A stretch of 64,000 bases of DNA from positions 22,383,216-22,447,215 of the forward strand of contig NC_091352.1 in NCBI RefSeq assembly GCF_038502225.1. Direction: 5' to 3'. This DNA comes from Cherax quadricarinatus. Taxonomy: Eukaryota; Arthropoda; Malacostraca; Decapoda; Parastacidae. The notes under the pieces were generated by a model. It was given only the letters and a program-made list of their open reading frames with translations, did no database searches and had not been told where the DNA came from. Positions 10,335-19,896 of the stretch are shown here, in pieces (position 1 is the stretch's first letter; the number at the start of each line of letters is the position of its first letter). A program made the translations under genes and the position numbers.

Positions 10335-11615
10335 TTACATTGATGGTAACACACTTGAATTCACAAAAGGAGGTTTTCCTCTATGCTTGTGGGTCTTTCC
10401 CGTTCCTACATGTACATTACACTGACCTTCTTTGACCTTTGACTTCCCAAGGCCCCCCTCACCCCCCCGTGCCCTACCCACATGCTGGGCGCTTGCCCCA
10501 ACCCCGTCTGCAGGAGGCGCCTCCGCCACTTTCGACCATAATTTCTTCCCTGGACGCTGTCCCGGTGTCAGGACCTCGTCCATATCCGACACTCCTGCCG
10601 TCCGTTTGCGGGAACCAACTTCCACACACATCGCCTCACCAGACGAAGCCTCCTGGTGAACTTCCACCACCACCTCATGCATCCGTGTCATTGTAGGCAC
10701 GTCCAGGTCTCCCATCTTTGGCGAATCATCCTTCACCACTTCTTGACTCTCAGGTGAAACGTCTGGGCTATGCTCTGCCCCATCCAGGAGATCGTTTAAC
10801 ACGTTCTCCAGCAAACTTTCCTGTGACAACCCCACAGGCTCCGTAGGCCCCACAGGTGGCGTGGGCACGTTTGTAGTGTCCACCGACAGGGTGGCGCACG
10901 CCATAGACTGCATCTCCTCTTGTTGTACTTCCTCACTCCAAAGCTTAGGTCCTTGTTCAGGCGAGGGACCAGTCTCCAGATCAAAGGCCTCGGTTCTTAG
11001 GACCACAGGAGAAGGTTCCCGGATACGTACAACCAGGCGTCTGGAGCACTGAGCAGCCATATGGTCATACGAGTTGCATAACCTGCATGTCTTACGTTGG
11101 CCCGCATAGTGAACAAAAACTTGGGTCCTGTAGTGCTCTAGATAAACGTAAGATGGAATCGGCTGTTTTAATGTCATCTTTAGGGTGCAGGAGCCTTCCG
11201 GGAGCCCCTCGTATGGGCCCTCCCTCCATACTCCCTTGGTCGCTGCATGTACCGTGCCGTATTTGCCAAAAACTTTCCGAATAACATACTCCTCCGCCTC
11301 GAAAGGCACGTTCCTTACTTTGACCCAGGTGACGTATGTGGAGACGTCATGCAGACATACCTCTACGGCTGAATTCACCGCCATTTTTCTCTCTTGAAAA
11401 GCGTCCACAATCTTGGAGTAAAAGCCGGCATTTGCGAATTTTACAAAAAACCTCGACATCCCATTGAGAGCCACACCATATAATTCCTCAGTGGGGATGC
11501 CATAGACGTCGCGAATGATGGTAGGCAACAAGACATGCATCGTTGCACCACTGAGAGAGCCACGAATAAATTCCACACAGACTGTGTTTACTCTTCTACC
11601 TTGACGATCCGCCAT
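10335..11615 (-). CDS. Tx1-like LINE ORF1 protein with CCHC knuckle (element H)
   Basis: ORF1 encodes the RNA-binding partner of ORF2 in the retrotransposition particle. I chose the ATG at 11615 (MADRQGRRVNTVC) rather than the upstream ATG at 11657, because the MA(D/Q)xxGRRVxTVC start recurs at 12453 and 47736. The protein has about 426 residues. An N-terminal region contains TWVKVRNVPFEAEE...FGKYGTVHA, laid out like the RRM-like part of Tx1 ORF1 proteins. It is followed by one CCHC knuckle, CRLCNSYDHMAAQC, an acidic spacer, and a basic C-terminus ending HRGKPPF. The stop (TAA) overlaps the region where the ORF2 frame is already open, so the two ORFs overlap in different frames. Confidence 0.88.
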   Translation of the reverse strand: MADRQGRRVNTVCVEFIRGSLSGATMHVLLPTIIRDVYGIPTEELYGVALNGMSRFFVKFANAGFYSKIVDAFQERKMAVNSAVEVCLHDVSTYVTWVKVRNVPFEAEEYVIRKVFGKYGTVHAATKGVWREGPYEGLPEGSCTLKMTLKQPIPSYVYLEHYRTQVFVHYAGQRKTCRLCNSYDHMAAQCSRRLVVRIREPSPVVLRTEAFDLETGPSPEQGPKLWSEEVQQEEMQSMACATLSVDTTNVPTPPVGPTEPVGLSQESLLENVLNDLLDGAEHSPDVSPESQEVVKDDSPKMGDLDVPTMTRMHEVVVEVHQEASSGEAMCVEVGSRKRTAGVSDMDEVLTPGQRPGKKLWSKVAEAPPADGVGASAQHVGRARGGEGGLGKSKVKEGQCNVHVGTGKTHKHRGKPPFVNSSVLPSM

Positions 11616-11700
11616 CTTGCGTACTGTAGTACACGGTTCGCCACCAGGTGTAAGCAAGAGCAGGCTCAGAAAGCGTCCTCTCAGCCCGCAGGGTGAGAGA

Positions 11701-11960
11701 CGAAATTATTCACATATTAAATTGGGAAACCTTGATGGGGTGGAAGGTAAGGCAGTGGTAGCAGTGGTAGAAGGTGTTTATCCGATGTATGATTGGCGTA
11801 ATATCTGGGGGCGTTTGAACAAATTACGTTTAAAACCTAAAGTACGAGAAGTAATGTATAGATTTTTACATGGGATCTTACCGTCTGGAATGGTTTTATT
11901 CCATAAGAGAATACGGGAGGATGGGATATGCAAGGCTTGTGGTGGATGGGAGACTGTTTT
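11701..11960 (+). pseudogene. Fragment of a Tx1-like ORF2 C-terminal region
   Basis: The open frame reads GVYPMYDWRNIWGRLNKLR, KVREVMYRFLHGILPSG and ICKACGGWETV. It corresponds to the region just before and at the start of the C-terminal cysteine motif of Tx1-like ORF2 (compare VYPTYDWGVIW in element 1). It begins next to the 5' end of H and runs into a run of N, so neither its origin nor its end can be determined. Confidence 0.75.
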
Positions 11961-12060
11961 NNNNNNNNNNNNNNNNNNNNNNNNNNNNNNNNNNNNNNNN
12001 NNNNNNNNNNNNNNNNNNNNNNNNNNNNNNNNNNNNNNNNNNNNNNNNNNNNNNNNNNNN
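11961..12060. other. Assembly gap (100 N)
   Basis: Exactly 100 unknown bases. A round 100 usually marks a scaffold join of unknown size, so continuity between the fragment on the left and the repeat on the right is not established. Confidence 0.99.
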
Positions 12061-12203
12061 AGTGTCAGAGCTTATTTCTTGGGTGGCATTGAAAATTGGG
12101 TTGGGCAAATGTTTTGTTAGTGGGATGAATTGTAAAGGACCTGCCTAGTATGGGCCAACAGGCCTCTTGCAGTGTGCCTCCTTTCTTATGTTCTTATGTT
12201 CCA
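12061..12203 (+). repeat. Short interspersed repeat ending in (TTCTTATG)n
   Basis: The stretch contains GACCTGCCTAGTATGGGCC and ends in two copies of TTCTTATG. A unique body followed by a short tandem tail is how many LINE or SINE 3' ends look. I recall similar sequence as a frequent decapod repeat, but that is memory and not a search. No coding signal was seen. Confidence 0.5.
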
Positions 12204-12453
12204 CCATAGTGTTCACTGCCAGCCTTTTCTCTTGATATTTGTTAACTATGCTTGTGTAGAATCCTGTGTCCTTAAACTTGATGAAAATTCTCGACACACC
12301 ATTTACTGCTACTCCATATAATTATTCGGTCGGTATTCCATATACCTCACTGATGATGGCATGCAGTAACACGTGCATGGTTGTTCCTGTAAGCGTGCCA
12401 CGCACCAATTCCACACAAACAGTGCTCACCCGGCGTCCAATGCGGTCCGCCAT
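12202..12453 (-). pseudogene. Tx1-like ORF1 N-terminal fragment, inverted, with premature stop
   Basis: On the minus strand the frame starts MADRIGRRVSTVCVELVRGT at 12453 and continues GTTMHVLLHAIISEVYGIPTE, then TAA, then LYGVAVNGVSRIFIKF. It matches residues 1-80 or so of the element H ORF1. The stop replaces the second Glu of the GIPTEELYGV motif. The fragment ends at about 12202. It lies head to head with a plus-strand RT fragment starting at about 12540, so two parts of one LINE type are in opposite orientation. Confidence 0.8.
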
Positions 12454-12540
12454 GTTGTATGCACAAAACAGGAAAACTGCGCAGTAAACCAGTTGTATCA
12501 GGAGCCACCGCGCAGCCTGTCCGCACGGCCCAAGAGCGAT

Positions 12541-13020
12541 GAGGACAATGCACTGGGAATTGATGGGCTTTCCAATGATTTTTATAGAGTGCATTGGGAA
12601 ACCATAAATGCTTGTTTGGTTCAGGTATTGAATTGTATGCTGAAGGAAGGGAAATTGGGAACGTCACAAAAGACGGGTGTGGTCGTGCTTGTAAAGAAAA
12701 AGAGGGAGGGGAGAACACTGAGCACGTACAGGGCCATATCTTTAATGTGTACGGATTATAAGATTTTTGCTAAGATTCTAGGGAACAGGATGAAGAAGGT
12801 AATAGGTGGTATTGTGCACAAGGGTCAGTTGGGAATTCCGGGTCGTAGTATGAGGGATGGACATTGTCGTATTAGGGAATTTGTGCAGGGTTGAAAGGGT
12901 GGTGGAATTTTGGGCATTGGTTGGGAGAATGCTTATGACGGTGTGAATAGGGAGTACATGGTTGACACTTTAAGGCTTATGGGTTTTGGGGAGGGAATAG
13001 TAAAATGGGTGAAGACCTTG
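12541..13020 (+). pseudogene. Tx1-like RT fragment, cut by the LTR of element A
   Basis: The plus-strand frame encodes the first half of the RT: ALGIDGLSNDFYRVHW, TGVVVLVKKKREG, YRAISLMCTDYKIFAKILGN, LGIPGRSMRDGH and, after an in-frame TGA at about 12892, GWENAYDGVNREY and IVKWVKTL. The frame ends at 13020, where the LTR of element A starts with TGTGAAGGC. The active-site half is not present on the other side of A, so the LINE fragment was already broken or the flank was rearranged. Confidence 0.82.
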
Positions 13021-13823
13021 TGTGAAGGCTTACTCAGCCCTGTAACAACTTCAGTCAGTATTACTCAGGCTGGCTCCTCCTCAGGAAAATTAAAGAATAG
13101 AAAAAGAAATAATAACAGACAAACATAAACACTTTATTATATAGAAAATATAATATATAAAACACTTAAATATGAAATATTAATCCTACATTAAAGAAAA
13201 TGAAAAATGAAAAATATAAATAACTGAATTCAACGCTAATATATATAGGGGTGTCTGGTGTTGGTGACACTGTGTTGTTGAAATCGTAGCCGTTGCTGAT
13301 GATGGGGGGGGGGTCGCAGGTGTTGGTTACGACCCACTGGCTAGTTCTTCACAGTATAGCCGTGAGTATTATATCCCGATGACAGGAAAGCAGGTTCTTT
13401 ACCGCTGCAATGATGTGGGGTTACGTCCTGCAATTTCATACAGGTGCACAGGTAATTAAATCCAAAAAGGGGAAGTCTCAGGACGTTAGTCCATCTCCAT
13501 TCGTTCTTCTCGTTGATTGACAGGTGAACCTCTCTGTCATCCAAGAGTAGTGTTGGGAGCTGTGAGTCGAGTGATTTACTGTTTGACCAGAGCCCCACAC
13601 GTCACCTTTCGGGGGGGGGAAGAAGGAGGGGAAGGGATAGTGGGAGCTAGACTGACCCTACCTTAACAAGCAGGCGGCAGTCAAACTATCACTTTCGGGG
13701 AGGGGAAGAAAAAGGCGGGATAGCGGGAGCTTGACTTACCCTACCTTAACAAGTAGCCGGCAATGAAACTATTGTTAATATATACTCCCTGCCTACTCCT
13801 ATCTATTGAACTTTTCCCTCACA
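13021..13823 (-). repeat. 3' LTR of element A
   Basis: An 803-bp LTR. Read on the minus strand it starts TGTGAGGGAAAAG after the polypurine tract and ends GCCTTCACA, giving TGTGA...TCACA inverted ends. The first 495 bp on the plus strand are repeated at 19083-19577. The corresponding LTR of element B (46432-47405) is longer at 974 bp. It contains AT-rich stretches and C/G-runs. The 85-codon frame on its minus strand is not a gene. Confidence 0.88.
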
Positions 13824-13917
13824 CTCCCCCATACCAAGACTTATAGTCAAGGAGTATAAGAAGAATAGGCGAGGAAAAAGTTCTAACATATGGAAGTCGC
13901 GTAAGGCAAGAAATCTT

Positions 13918-15388
13918 CTACTGACTGTCACGACTTAACCAGTCAGAGAAATAATTGGATGAACCATTGATATACACAATATGGAACTTAAAAGCCTGGA
14001 GTGCCAATGACCACCTCAAGAGGCGACTGTTGGTTCCCTTAAAAGTTTCTAGGTATATCAAAGGTTTGTGGTCCGTTTCTAAAATGAATTCTTTTCCCAG
14101 CAAATAAAATTTAAGTTTGGAGATACCCCACACAAGGGCCAAACATTCCTTTTCTATGGTGGAGTATCTCGTTTCTGCGGGAAGGAGTTTCCGGCTTAGG
14201 AAGCATACAGGGAAGGAAGTACCATCATGGTATTGTAGTAACACCGCACCTAAGCCAGTGTTGGAGGAATCAGTTCTCAAACAAAATGTTTTAATAATAT
14301 CTGGAATCTTAAGTATAGGGTCTTTCGAAAAGATACTTTTAATCTCATTAAACTTTTCCCGAGCTACGTCAGAAAGTTTAAGAGGTTCCTTCACAGACTT
14401 TTTAAGGAAGTCGGATAAGATGCCTGTAAGATCAGTAAGGTTCGGGATAAACCGTGCATAAAAATTTACAGAACCAAGAAAGCTACGCATGAGCTTCTTG
14501 GTTTTGGGGAATTTAACTTCTAATAAAGCTTTGATCTTACTGGGGAGAGGCTGCAGAGAGTTATTAGAAAGTATCAGTCCATGATATCTAATCTTGTTAT
14601 ACCCAAGGAAACATTTCTTCGGCTTGGCAGTGAGGCCATGTGAGCGTAACCTACGCAAAACTGATGTTAATGTTTGGATATGTTCGCCCCTCGTGGATGT
14701 CATTACGAAAATGTTATCAAAATAAACTGAAACATTTGGCATTTTACCCAAGACCTTTCTCATCAGTCTCACTTAGGTAGCACAGGCAGTTACCAAACCG
14801 AAGGGCATAGTTCTATATTGCATCAGTCCTTGGTGTGTAGGAAAAGCGGTGTACTGCTTAGAAGAAGGATCTAACATTACTTGATGATATGCCTGCGCAA
14901 TATCAATCTCTGAAAAGAAGGAAGCGTCATAAAATTTGTGTAGATCGCTATCTATTAAGGGCATAGGCTCAGCATCCCACCGAGTTATAGCATTAAGGCC
15001 TCTGAAGTCAATAGCAAGTCTATATGAATTATCCTCCTTCTTAACCATGACTACTGATGAGCAATACTGAAGGTTCAATGGTCTTTAGTTTTAATAATTT
15101 GTCTACCTCTTGGTCAAATGCATCCCTAAGGTGAACTGGAACTGGGTATAATTTCCGTTTGATAGGATTGTCCGTCACTAAGTCAATCTTATGGACTACC
15201 GTGGAGGTAACACCTGGAATATCAGTAAAGACGTCTGAAAAGTTACTCACACATTGAAGAAGTTCATGTCTCTTATGGTCATCCAAAGATTCATTAATAT
15301 TAATGTTGGTAGCATCCGAGTGGTCAAGAGTCACCAAGTCATGTAGTTCTTCATCATAGTCTAAGTTAGAGGTGTCAATTACGCACAC
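13918..15388 (-). pseudogene. Element A reverse transcriptase and RNase H (Gypsy type)
   Basis: RT shows YCSSVVMVKKEDNSYRLAID, DIAQAYHQVMLDPSSKQYTAF, YRTMPFGLVTACAT and then VSVYFDNIFV at the active site, where the usual YxDD is YFDN (GAT AAC). The connection region has LTAKPKKCFLG and FLGSVNFYARFIPNL. RNase H has LRTDSSNTGLGAVLLQ, YSTIEKECLALVWGI, LETDHKPLIYL and LLRWSLALQAF. The frame changes near 15070, and an in-frame TAA at about 14773 replaces a Tyr codon present in copy B. The C-terminus SRDSQ is followed within about 95 bp by the polypurine tract and LTR, so RT-RH is the last coding module. Confidence 0.88.
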
Positions 15389-15466
15389 CTTACATTCTTC
15401 AGTTGTTTTATCAAGTTCGTGTGGAAAAACTAAGTCAAAGTTATTAAGGCAGTTAACCGAATTTCT

Positions 15467-16560
15467 TCAGCAATATTTCTTAAGGATGTTGATATGATAA
15501 AGCTTAGGTTTCCCCTTGACTTCTATGAGGTAGTCAACTTTCCCACAAATTTTTAATACTTTATATGGACCTTTCCATGCTACTAATAATTTATTTGACT
15601 TGATAGGCAAAAGCACAAGAACTTCATCTCCTACTTTAAAACTTTTGGAATCAAAATAGGTTTTGTACTGGTCCAATGACAAGCTTAAGTTTTTCGAAAC
15701 TATGTCAGAGGTCTCCTCAAGTTTGGATCTAAGGTCAAGGAGAAACTGGTAAGAAGACTGAACCTCAGCACTCACCTCCTCATTAGTCCATAAGTCATGG
15801 AGGATGGACAGTGGACCTCTGGTATGTCTACTATAGAGAAGTTCAAAAGGTGAAAACCCCAAAGAGTCACTGGGAACTTCCCTCATGGCAAACAAAGCAC
15901 AGGGTAGGTAACGATGCCACTCCTTAGGTTTAAGGGAGCAAAGTTTCCTTAAAATGGACTTGAGAATCGAATGCTAGCGCTCAATCCTCCCATTACAGCT
16001 GGGATGATAGGGTGTTGTGAAGAGAGGCTTCACTCCTAGAAGTTGGTATAGATGTTGCATTAAGTCAGATGTGAATTGTGTCCCACGGTCAGACAAAATT
16101 TCTCTAGGGATGCCCACTCTGGAGAAGATGGACAAAAGGGCTTCAGCCACCTCTGTAGTAGTTATGGTCTTTAAGGGTATGGCTTCAGGGAAACTCGAAG
16201 CATAATCAACTAATGTTAATATATATCTATGTCCCCCAGATGAAAGTGGAGATAAAGGACCAACGATGTCAATAGCTACTCTTTCAAACGGTACCGTAAA
16301 GATAGGCATTTTGACCATAGGTACTCGCCTGGTACCTCGGGAGGATGACAGTTGGCAAACTTTACACGATCTACAATAGGTAGTGACATCTGAGAACATT
16401 TTTGGCCAAAAATAGGTTTCCCTAATTTTATTTAACATTTTACGATGCGAGAAATGTCCGGCCACTGGCAGATCATGAGCCATTTTAAGAACAGTCTCTC
16501 TGCATTGACTTGGAACAACTAACATGGAATAGTCTATCTCATCTGAATTTAATTTGAATA
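15467..16560 (-). pseudogene. Element A integrase (upstream of RT)
   Basis: Zinc-binding HHCC module: HDLPVAGHFSHRKM ... CRSCKVCQ. Catalytic D,D,E core: VAIDIVGPLSP, EILSDRGTQF and YHPSCNGRIER. The C-terminal part has DSLGFSPFELLYSR, VLVLLPIKSNKLLVAWKGPY (a GPY/F module) and LYHINILKKYC. The zinc and core parts are in the frame ending at 15974. A stop near 15974 and a frame change separate the C-terminal part, 15895-15467. It follows protease without any RT between them, the defining feature of the Copia-like order. The remaining link to the RT frame (15467-15388) is short. Confidence 0.88.
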
Positions 16561-18518
16561 CTGACTTGTACAAGATATCTTTTATATATTCAAATTTATA
16601 TGAAAAGTTTTTCCTTTGGATAACTTGATTTTGTTTAGCGGCATTATGGAAATTCTGAAGAGAAGGGCAATTACGTTGTAAATTGACAAAGGAGTCCTTC
16701 GATATATCTAAAGGCTTAAAGTCAAGGAAAATCAAAGGATGGACAGTAGGAGAAGCCTGGGCTTTGATCTGAGCCCTAGTCAAGACATTTATGGTATCGG
16801 AGGTGATATCTTCACTTTCATCTAACAAGTGAACCGGTGATCCTACTACCTCGCTTTCGAGAGTATCATCACTGGTTTTTAATCCCACATGAATCTCACG
16901 AGACATTGTCTCATCTGAACTTTCGAGGGGCTTCTCTGACTCTACAGAAGGAGGATCTGAAACACCTATGTCCATCTTTGGTGATGAAAGGTCAACCTCA
17001 GAAGGAAGAATGGCACCTTTTACATTACCTATTAGTACGGAGCAAGAAGTGATGGGAGCTAGTACGGCTTCAGACCAACCTGTGAACCATTTAGACCTAA
17101 TGTAACAACGGATGGTAGGAAAAGTGTCCGTACGGCCCAAGTAGTCTGAAAGTATAGCAGAGGAATGAGTTTCTTTAAGGTTAGGGAACAGCTTTTCAGA
17201 AATGACTATACATGTGCATCCAGTGTCTCGTAAAATGGTAGATACATTAAGTCCATTAACTGTTCCTGAACAGAAGGGTGCTTGGTCATTACAGTCTTTA
17301 AAATATCTTCCAACTTTATGGACCTTCTTAGAAGGACAATCTGGACGTTTATGTCCCTTAACACCACACAAATGACAAACAGGAATAAAAGAAGTCATTT
17401 TACTTTCCACTAGAGGCTTTGATTTCTTAAGGTCTGATGAACCCTTGCCCTTAGGGTTCGATCCTTTTAGGTCTTTATAGGAATTGTGAGCCTCAGCATA
17501 CAGGTCAGCAGCCTCAGCAACGTCCTCAGCTTTAATCAGGTTACGTTCTCTGATGAATGTTCGTATCTGATGGGGAAGAGCTGTCAGGAACTGGTCAGCA
17601 ACCATGAAGTCTCTAAGAGATTCATAACTGTGATCAATTCCTGAACTCTCTATCCAAAAGTCGAACAAACGAAAGAGTGTTACCTGTAACTACTGAAAGT
17701 TCTGGCCAGGCTGTAAGGTGGCATACCTGAAATCTTTCCTGTAAGAATTTGTGGTTTTTTGATATGCTTTAAGGATTGCCTTCTTCAGTAGGTTATAATT
17801 ACATATGATATCCTGCGACAAAGTTGCATAGATATTCAAAGCAGTACCAGAAAATAACATACCCAACCTAGTAGCCCAGGTGTCAGCAGGCCATTCACAG
17901 AGGGTAGCGGTATTTTCAAACCTGATAATGTATGAAGTAATGTCTTCACCTTCTGTGAAGGGAGGTAAATTAGGTGTTGGAATATGTGCACTAGCTGCAT
18001 GATGTTCAATTACTCCTTCCTCTAATTGTTGTTGTGTAAAAGTTAACTTTTTATTCTCTAATTCAAGGCGAGATTTTTCGAGCTCGCGATCCTTTTCTCT
18101 CTCTATTAACTCGTGTTCTCTATCCTTTGCTGTTTCCTCAAGTTCTCTTAATTTAACTTGTTGCTCACGTATCTTAGCCTGTTCCTCACGTTCCCTAGCT
18201 CTTTCCTCACGGTCAAGTCTATCACGCTCTTTTTGGTCTTCTCGCTCTCGTTCTGTCTTTCTCGGATTTCTCTCTAAATTCTCTCTCTCTCTCCTTTTTC
18301 TCTTCTCTTTCGATTATCTCTCTCTCCTTTTCCTCTTCTTTTTCGATTGTCACTCTCTCCTTATTCTCTTCTCTTTCCCTTTCTAGCTGTCTTTCTTCTC
18401 TCTCAATTTTCTCTTTTTCAAGTCTTTCCTGGATCTTAGCACTAATGAAAGATTCTAAATTTTTCCCTGTTATTCCTAATTTGCTTCCAGCGTTCATCCA
18501 AAACTGGTATTCCTCCAT
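16561..18518 (-). pseudogene. Element A gag and protease
   Basis: Gag starts at the ATG at 18518 (MEEYQFWMNAGSKLGITG), followed by a very charged Glu/Arg-rich coiled-coil-like stretch with frame changes at GA-repeats. The capsid C-terminus is in the frame starting near 17668: SYESLRDFMVADQFLTALPH and AEDVAEAADLYAEAH, which resembles a SCAN domain. Next come the knuckle CHLCGVKGHKRPDC and the protease site ILRDTGCTCIVIS, with SVLIGNV later in the fold. The capsid N-terminal part (about 18050-17700) lies in other frames. Gag and protease are in one frame with the integrase core, so they are probably made as one polyprotein. Confidence 0.82.
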
Positions 18519-19082
18519 GCTTGCAAGAATAACTTAAACTATCATGGGAAATGAAATGGGTATTAAAGAAAACGGAGGGTTCAATTCCTGCTCCGCTCAA
18601 ACTGTAAAAATATCAGAGGGCTCGATCCCTACTTCAATTAAACAATATGTATTAATGAAAACGAAGGGTTCTATGCCGGCTCCGAGCAAACAGTAAGTAG
18701 AATGGGGTCACTTGACCATCCAATCTTCTCACCAACAAATCAAGAGTGTTCTACGACAGTTCCCTTGATATAATAAAGAGCTCAATGAAATAAAATGTCA
18801 CTGTAAAATCTCGGTTCCCTATACTCTAATCCTCCAACGTGTTTCAAGCTCCAAAAGGTGGCAGAATTAAATATTATATCCTGCCTGACTTGACTTACAA
18901 TAAATTGAGACTATAACAATCACCAAATCTTTTAAATACCTGTACCGTAGTCCTACCATAGAGAATGATTACTCATGGCTGGTGGTAACCGTCTGTGGTA
19001 TGCAGCGTTGAAGTTCCAGTGGTAGATTCGAGATGGAGTTGAATCTTGATTCAGTGAAGTTGATCCTGGCAAGGTCGCCACT
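18519..19082 (-). other. Element A 5' leader with primer-binding site
   Basis: Untranslated leader between the 5' LTR and gag. On the minus strand, two bases after the LTR end (TTCACA, AG) comes TGGCGACCTTGCCAGGAT, a likely primer-binding site at about 19080-19063. Its complement ending CCA resembles the 3' end of an arginine tRNA as I remember it. The same site is at 34540 in element B. No coding signal was seen. Confidence 0.7.
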
Positions 19083-19577
19083 TGTGAAGGCTTACTCAGC
19101 CCTGTAACAACTTCAGTCAGTATTACTCAGGCTGGCTCCTCCTCAGGAAAATTAAAGAATTGAAAAAGAAATAATAACAGACAAACATAAACTCTTTATT
19201 ATATAGAAAATATAAAATATAAAACACTTAAATATGAAATATTAATCCTACATTAAAGAAAATGAAAAATGAAAAATATAAATAACTGAATTCAACGCTA
19301 ATATATATAGGGGTGTCTGGTGTTGGTGACACTGTGTTGTTGAAATCGTAACCGTTGCTGATGATGGGGGGGGGGGGTCGCAGGAGTTGGTTACGACCCA
19401 CTGGCTAGTTCTTCACAGTATAGCCGTGAGTATTATATCTCGATGACAGAAAAGCAGGTTCTTTACCGCTGCAATGATGTGGGGTTACGTCCTGCAATTT
19501 CATACAGGTGCACAGGTAATTAAATCCAAAAAGAGGACGTCTCAGGACGTTAGTCCATCTCCATTCGTTCTTCTCGT
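19083..19577 (-). repeat. 5' LTR of element A, truncated
   Basis: This repeats 13021-13515, starting TGTGAAGGCTTACTC on the plus strand. Identity stops abruptly at 19577 after TTCTTCTCGT. The last 300 bp or so of the LTR (its U3 start) are absent and replaced by gag sequence of another element. Without U3 this LTR would lack most of its promoter. Confidence 0.85.
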
Positions 19578-19896
19578 CTTTCGAAAAATTGTTCTGGTTC
19601 GGCCTCATTGAAGAGGGAAGCAAGTGTAATGCTTCCTGTACACTAAACTCATTTACAAGATGCGAAAACTGCCTTCTTTCTTTTTCCCTATCAAATTCTT
19701 CTTTTGCAAATGCTCTCTGTTCCCTAGTCTGCTCAAGATTGATTTTTGCCTGCTCAAGTGCCAACGCCGCTGATTCACCTTGAGACAACCCTGCTGCACT
19801 AAACTGACGATTTTGCTCCGTTGGTGTATCATCTTCCTCCTGCGAGAACATAGTTTTATGCCTAGCTCCCGTAGAGGGAGGAGTCTGATGTGCCAT
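19578..19896 (-). pseudogene. Gag N-terminal fragment of another Gypsy element (D)
   Basis: The minus-strand frame starts MAHQTPPSTGARHKTMFSQE and contains an Ala/Gln/Glu-rich helix (ALALEQAKINLEQTREQRAF), then FSVQEALHLLPSSMRPNQNN. This is the kind of N-terminal coiled-coil gag seen in element C and the E gag at 53.4-54 kb, but not the same sequence. It is cut at 19577 by the truncated LTR of A. The junction lies within GACGAGAAGA-like sequence, so microhomology may have joined them. The identity of D beyond gag is unknown. Confidence 0.6.

Larger units (their letters stand above)
6044..11700 (-). mobile_element. Tx1-like LINE element H, apparently full length with two open ORFs
   Basis: A complete minus-strand Tx1/L1-clade LINE. 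Order on the minus strand is: short 5' UTR (about 85 bp, ending at the ATG at 11615), ORF1 (11615-10335), ORF2 (to 7033), 3' UTR (7032-6044) and an A-rich end that reads as T-rich on the plus strand at 6043-6066. The terminal motif (TTTATTTA next to TATATTTTT on the plus strand) matches the ends of G (32815-32836) and J (52855-52879). The 5' boundary at about 11700 is estimated from the 5' UTR lengths of G and J (80-87 bp). No target-site duplication was found. It is the only LINE in the window with both ORFs free of stops and frameshifts. Confidence 0.8.
13021..19577 (-). mobile_element. Gmr1-like Gypsy LTR retrotransposon A (gag-PR-INT-RT-RH)
   Basis: A minus-strand LTR retrotransposon. In element order it has a partial 5' LTR (19577-19083), a primer-binding site (from 19080), gag (from 18518), a CCHC knuckle and protease (about 17370-17000), integrase (about 16500-15467), RT (15388 to about 14300), RNase H (to 13918), a polypurine tract (GTATGGGGGAG), and the 3' LTR (13823-13021). 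Integrase lies upstream of RT, the reverse of the standard Gypsy order and the same as Copia. The RT and RNase H sequences are nevertheless Gypsy-type. The coding region has a few frameshifts and stops. The two LTR copies differ at only a handful of sites over 495 bp, so the insertion is not very old. Confidence 0.88.
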
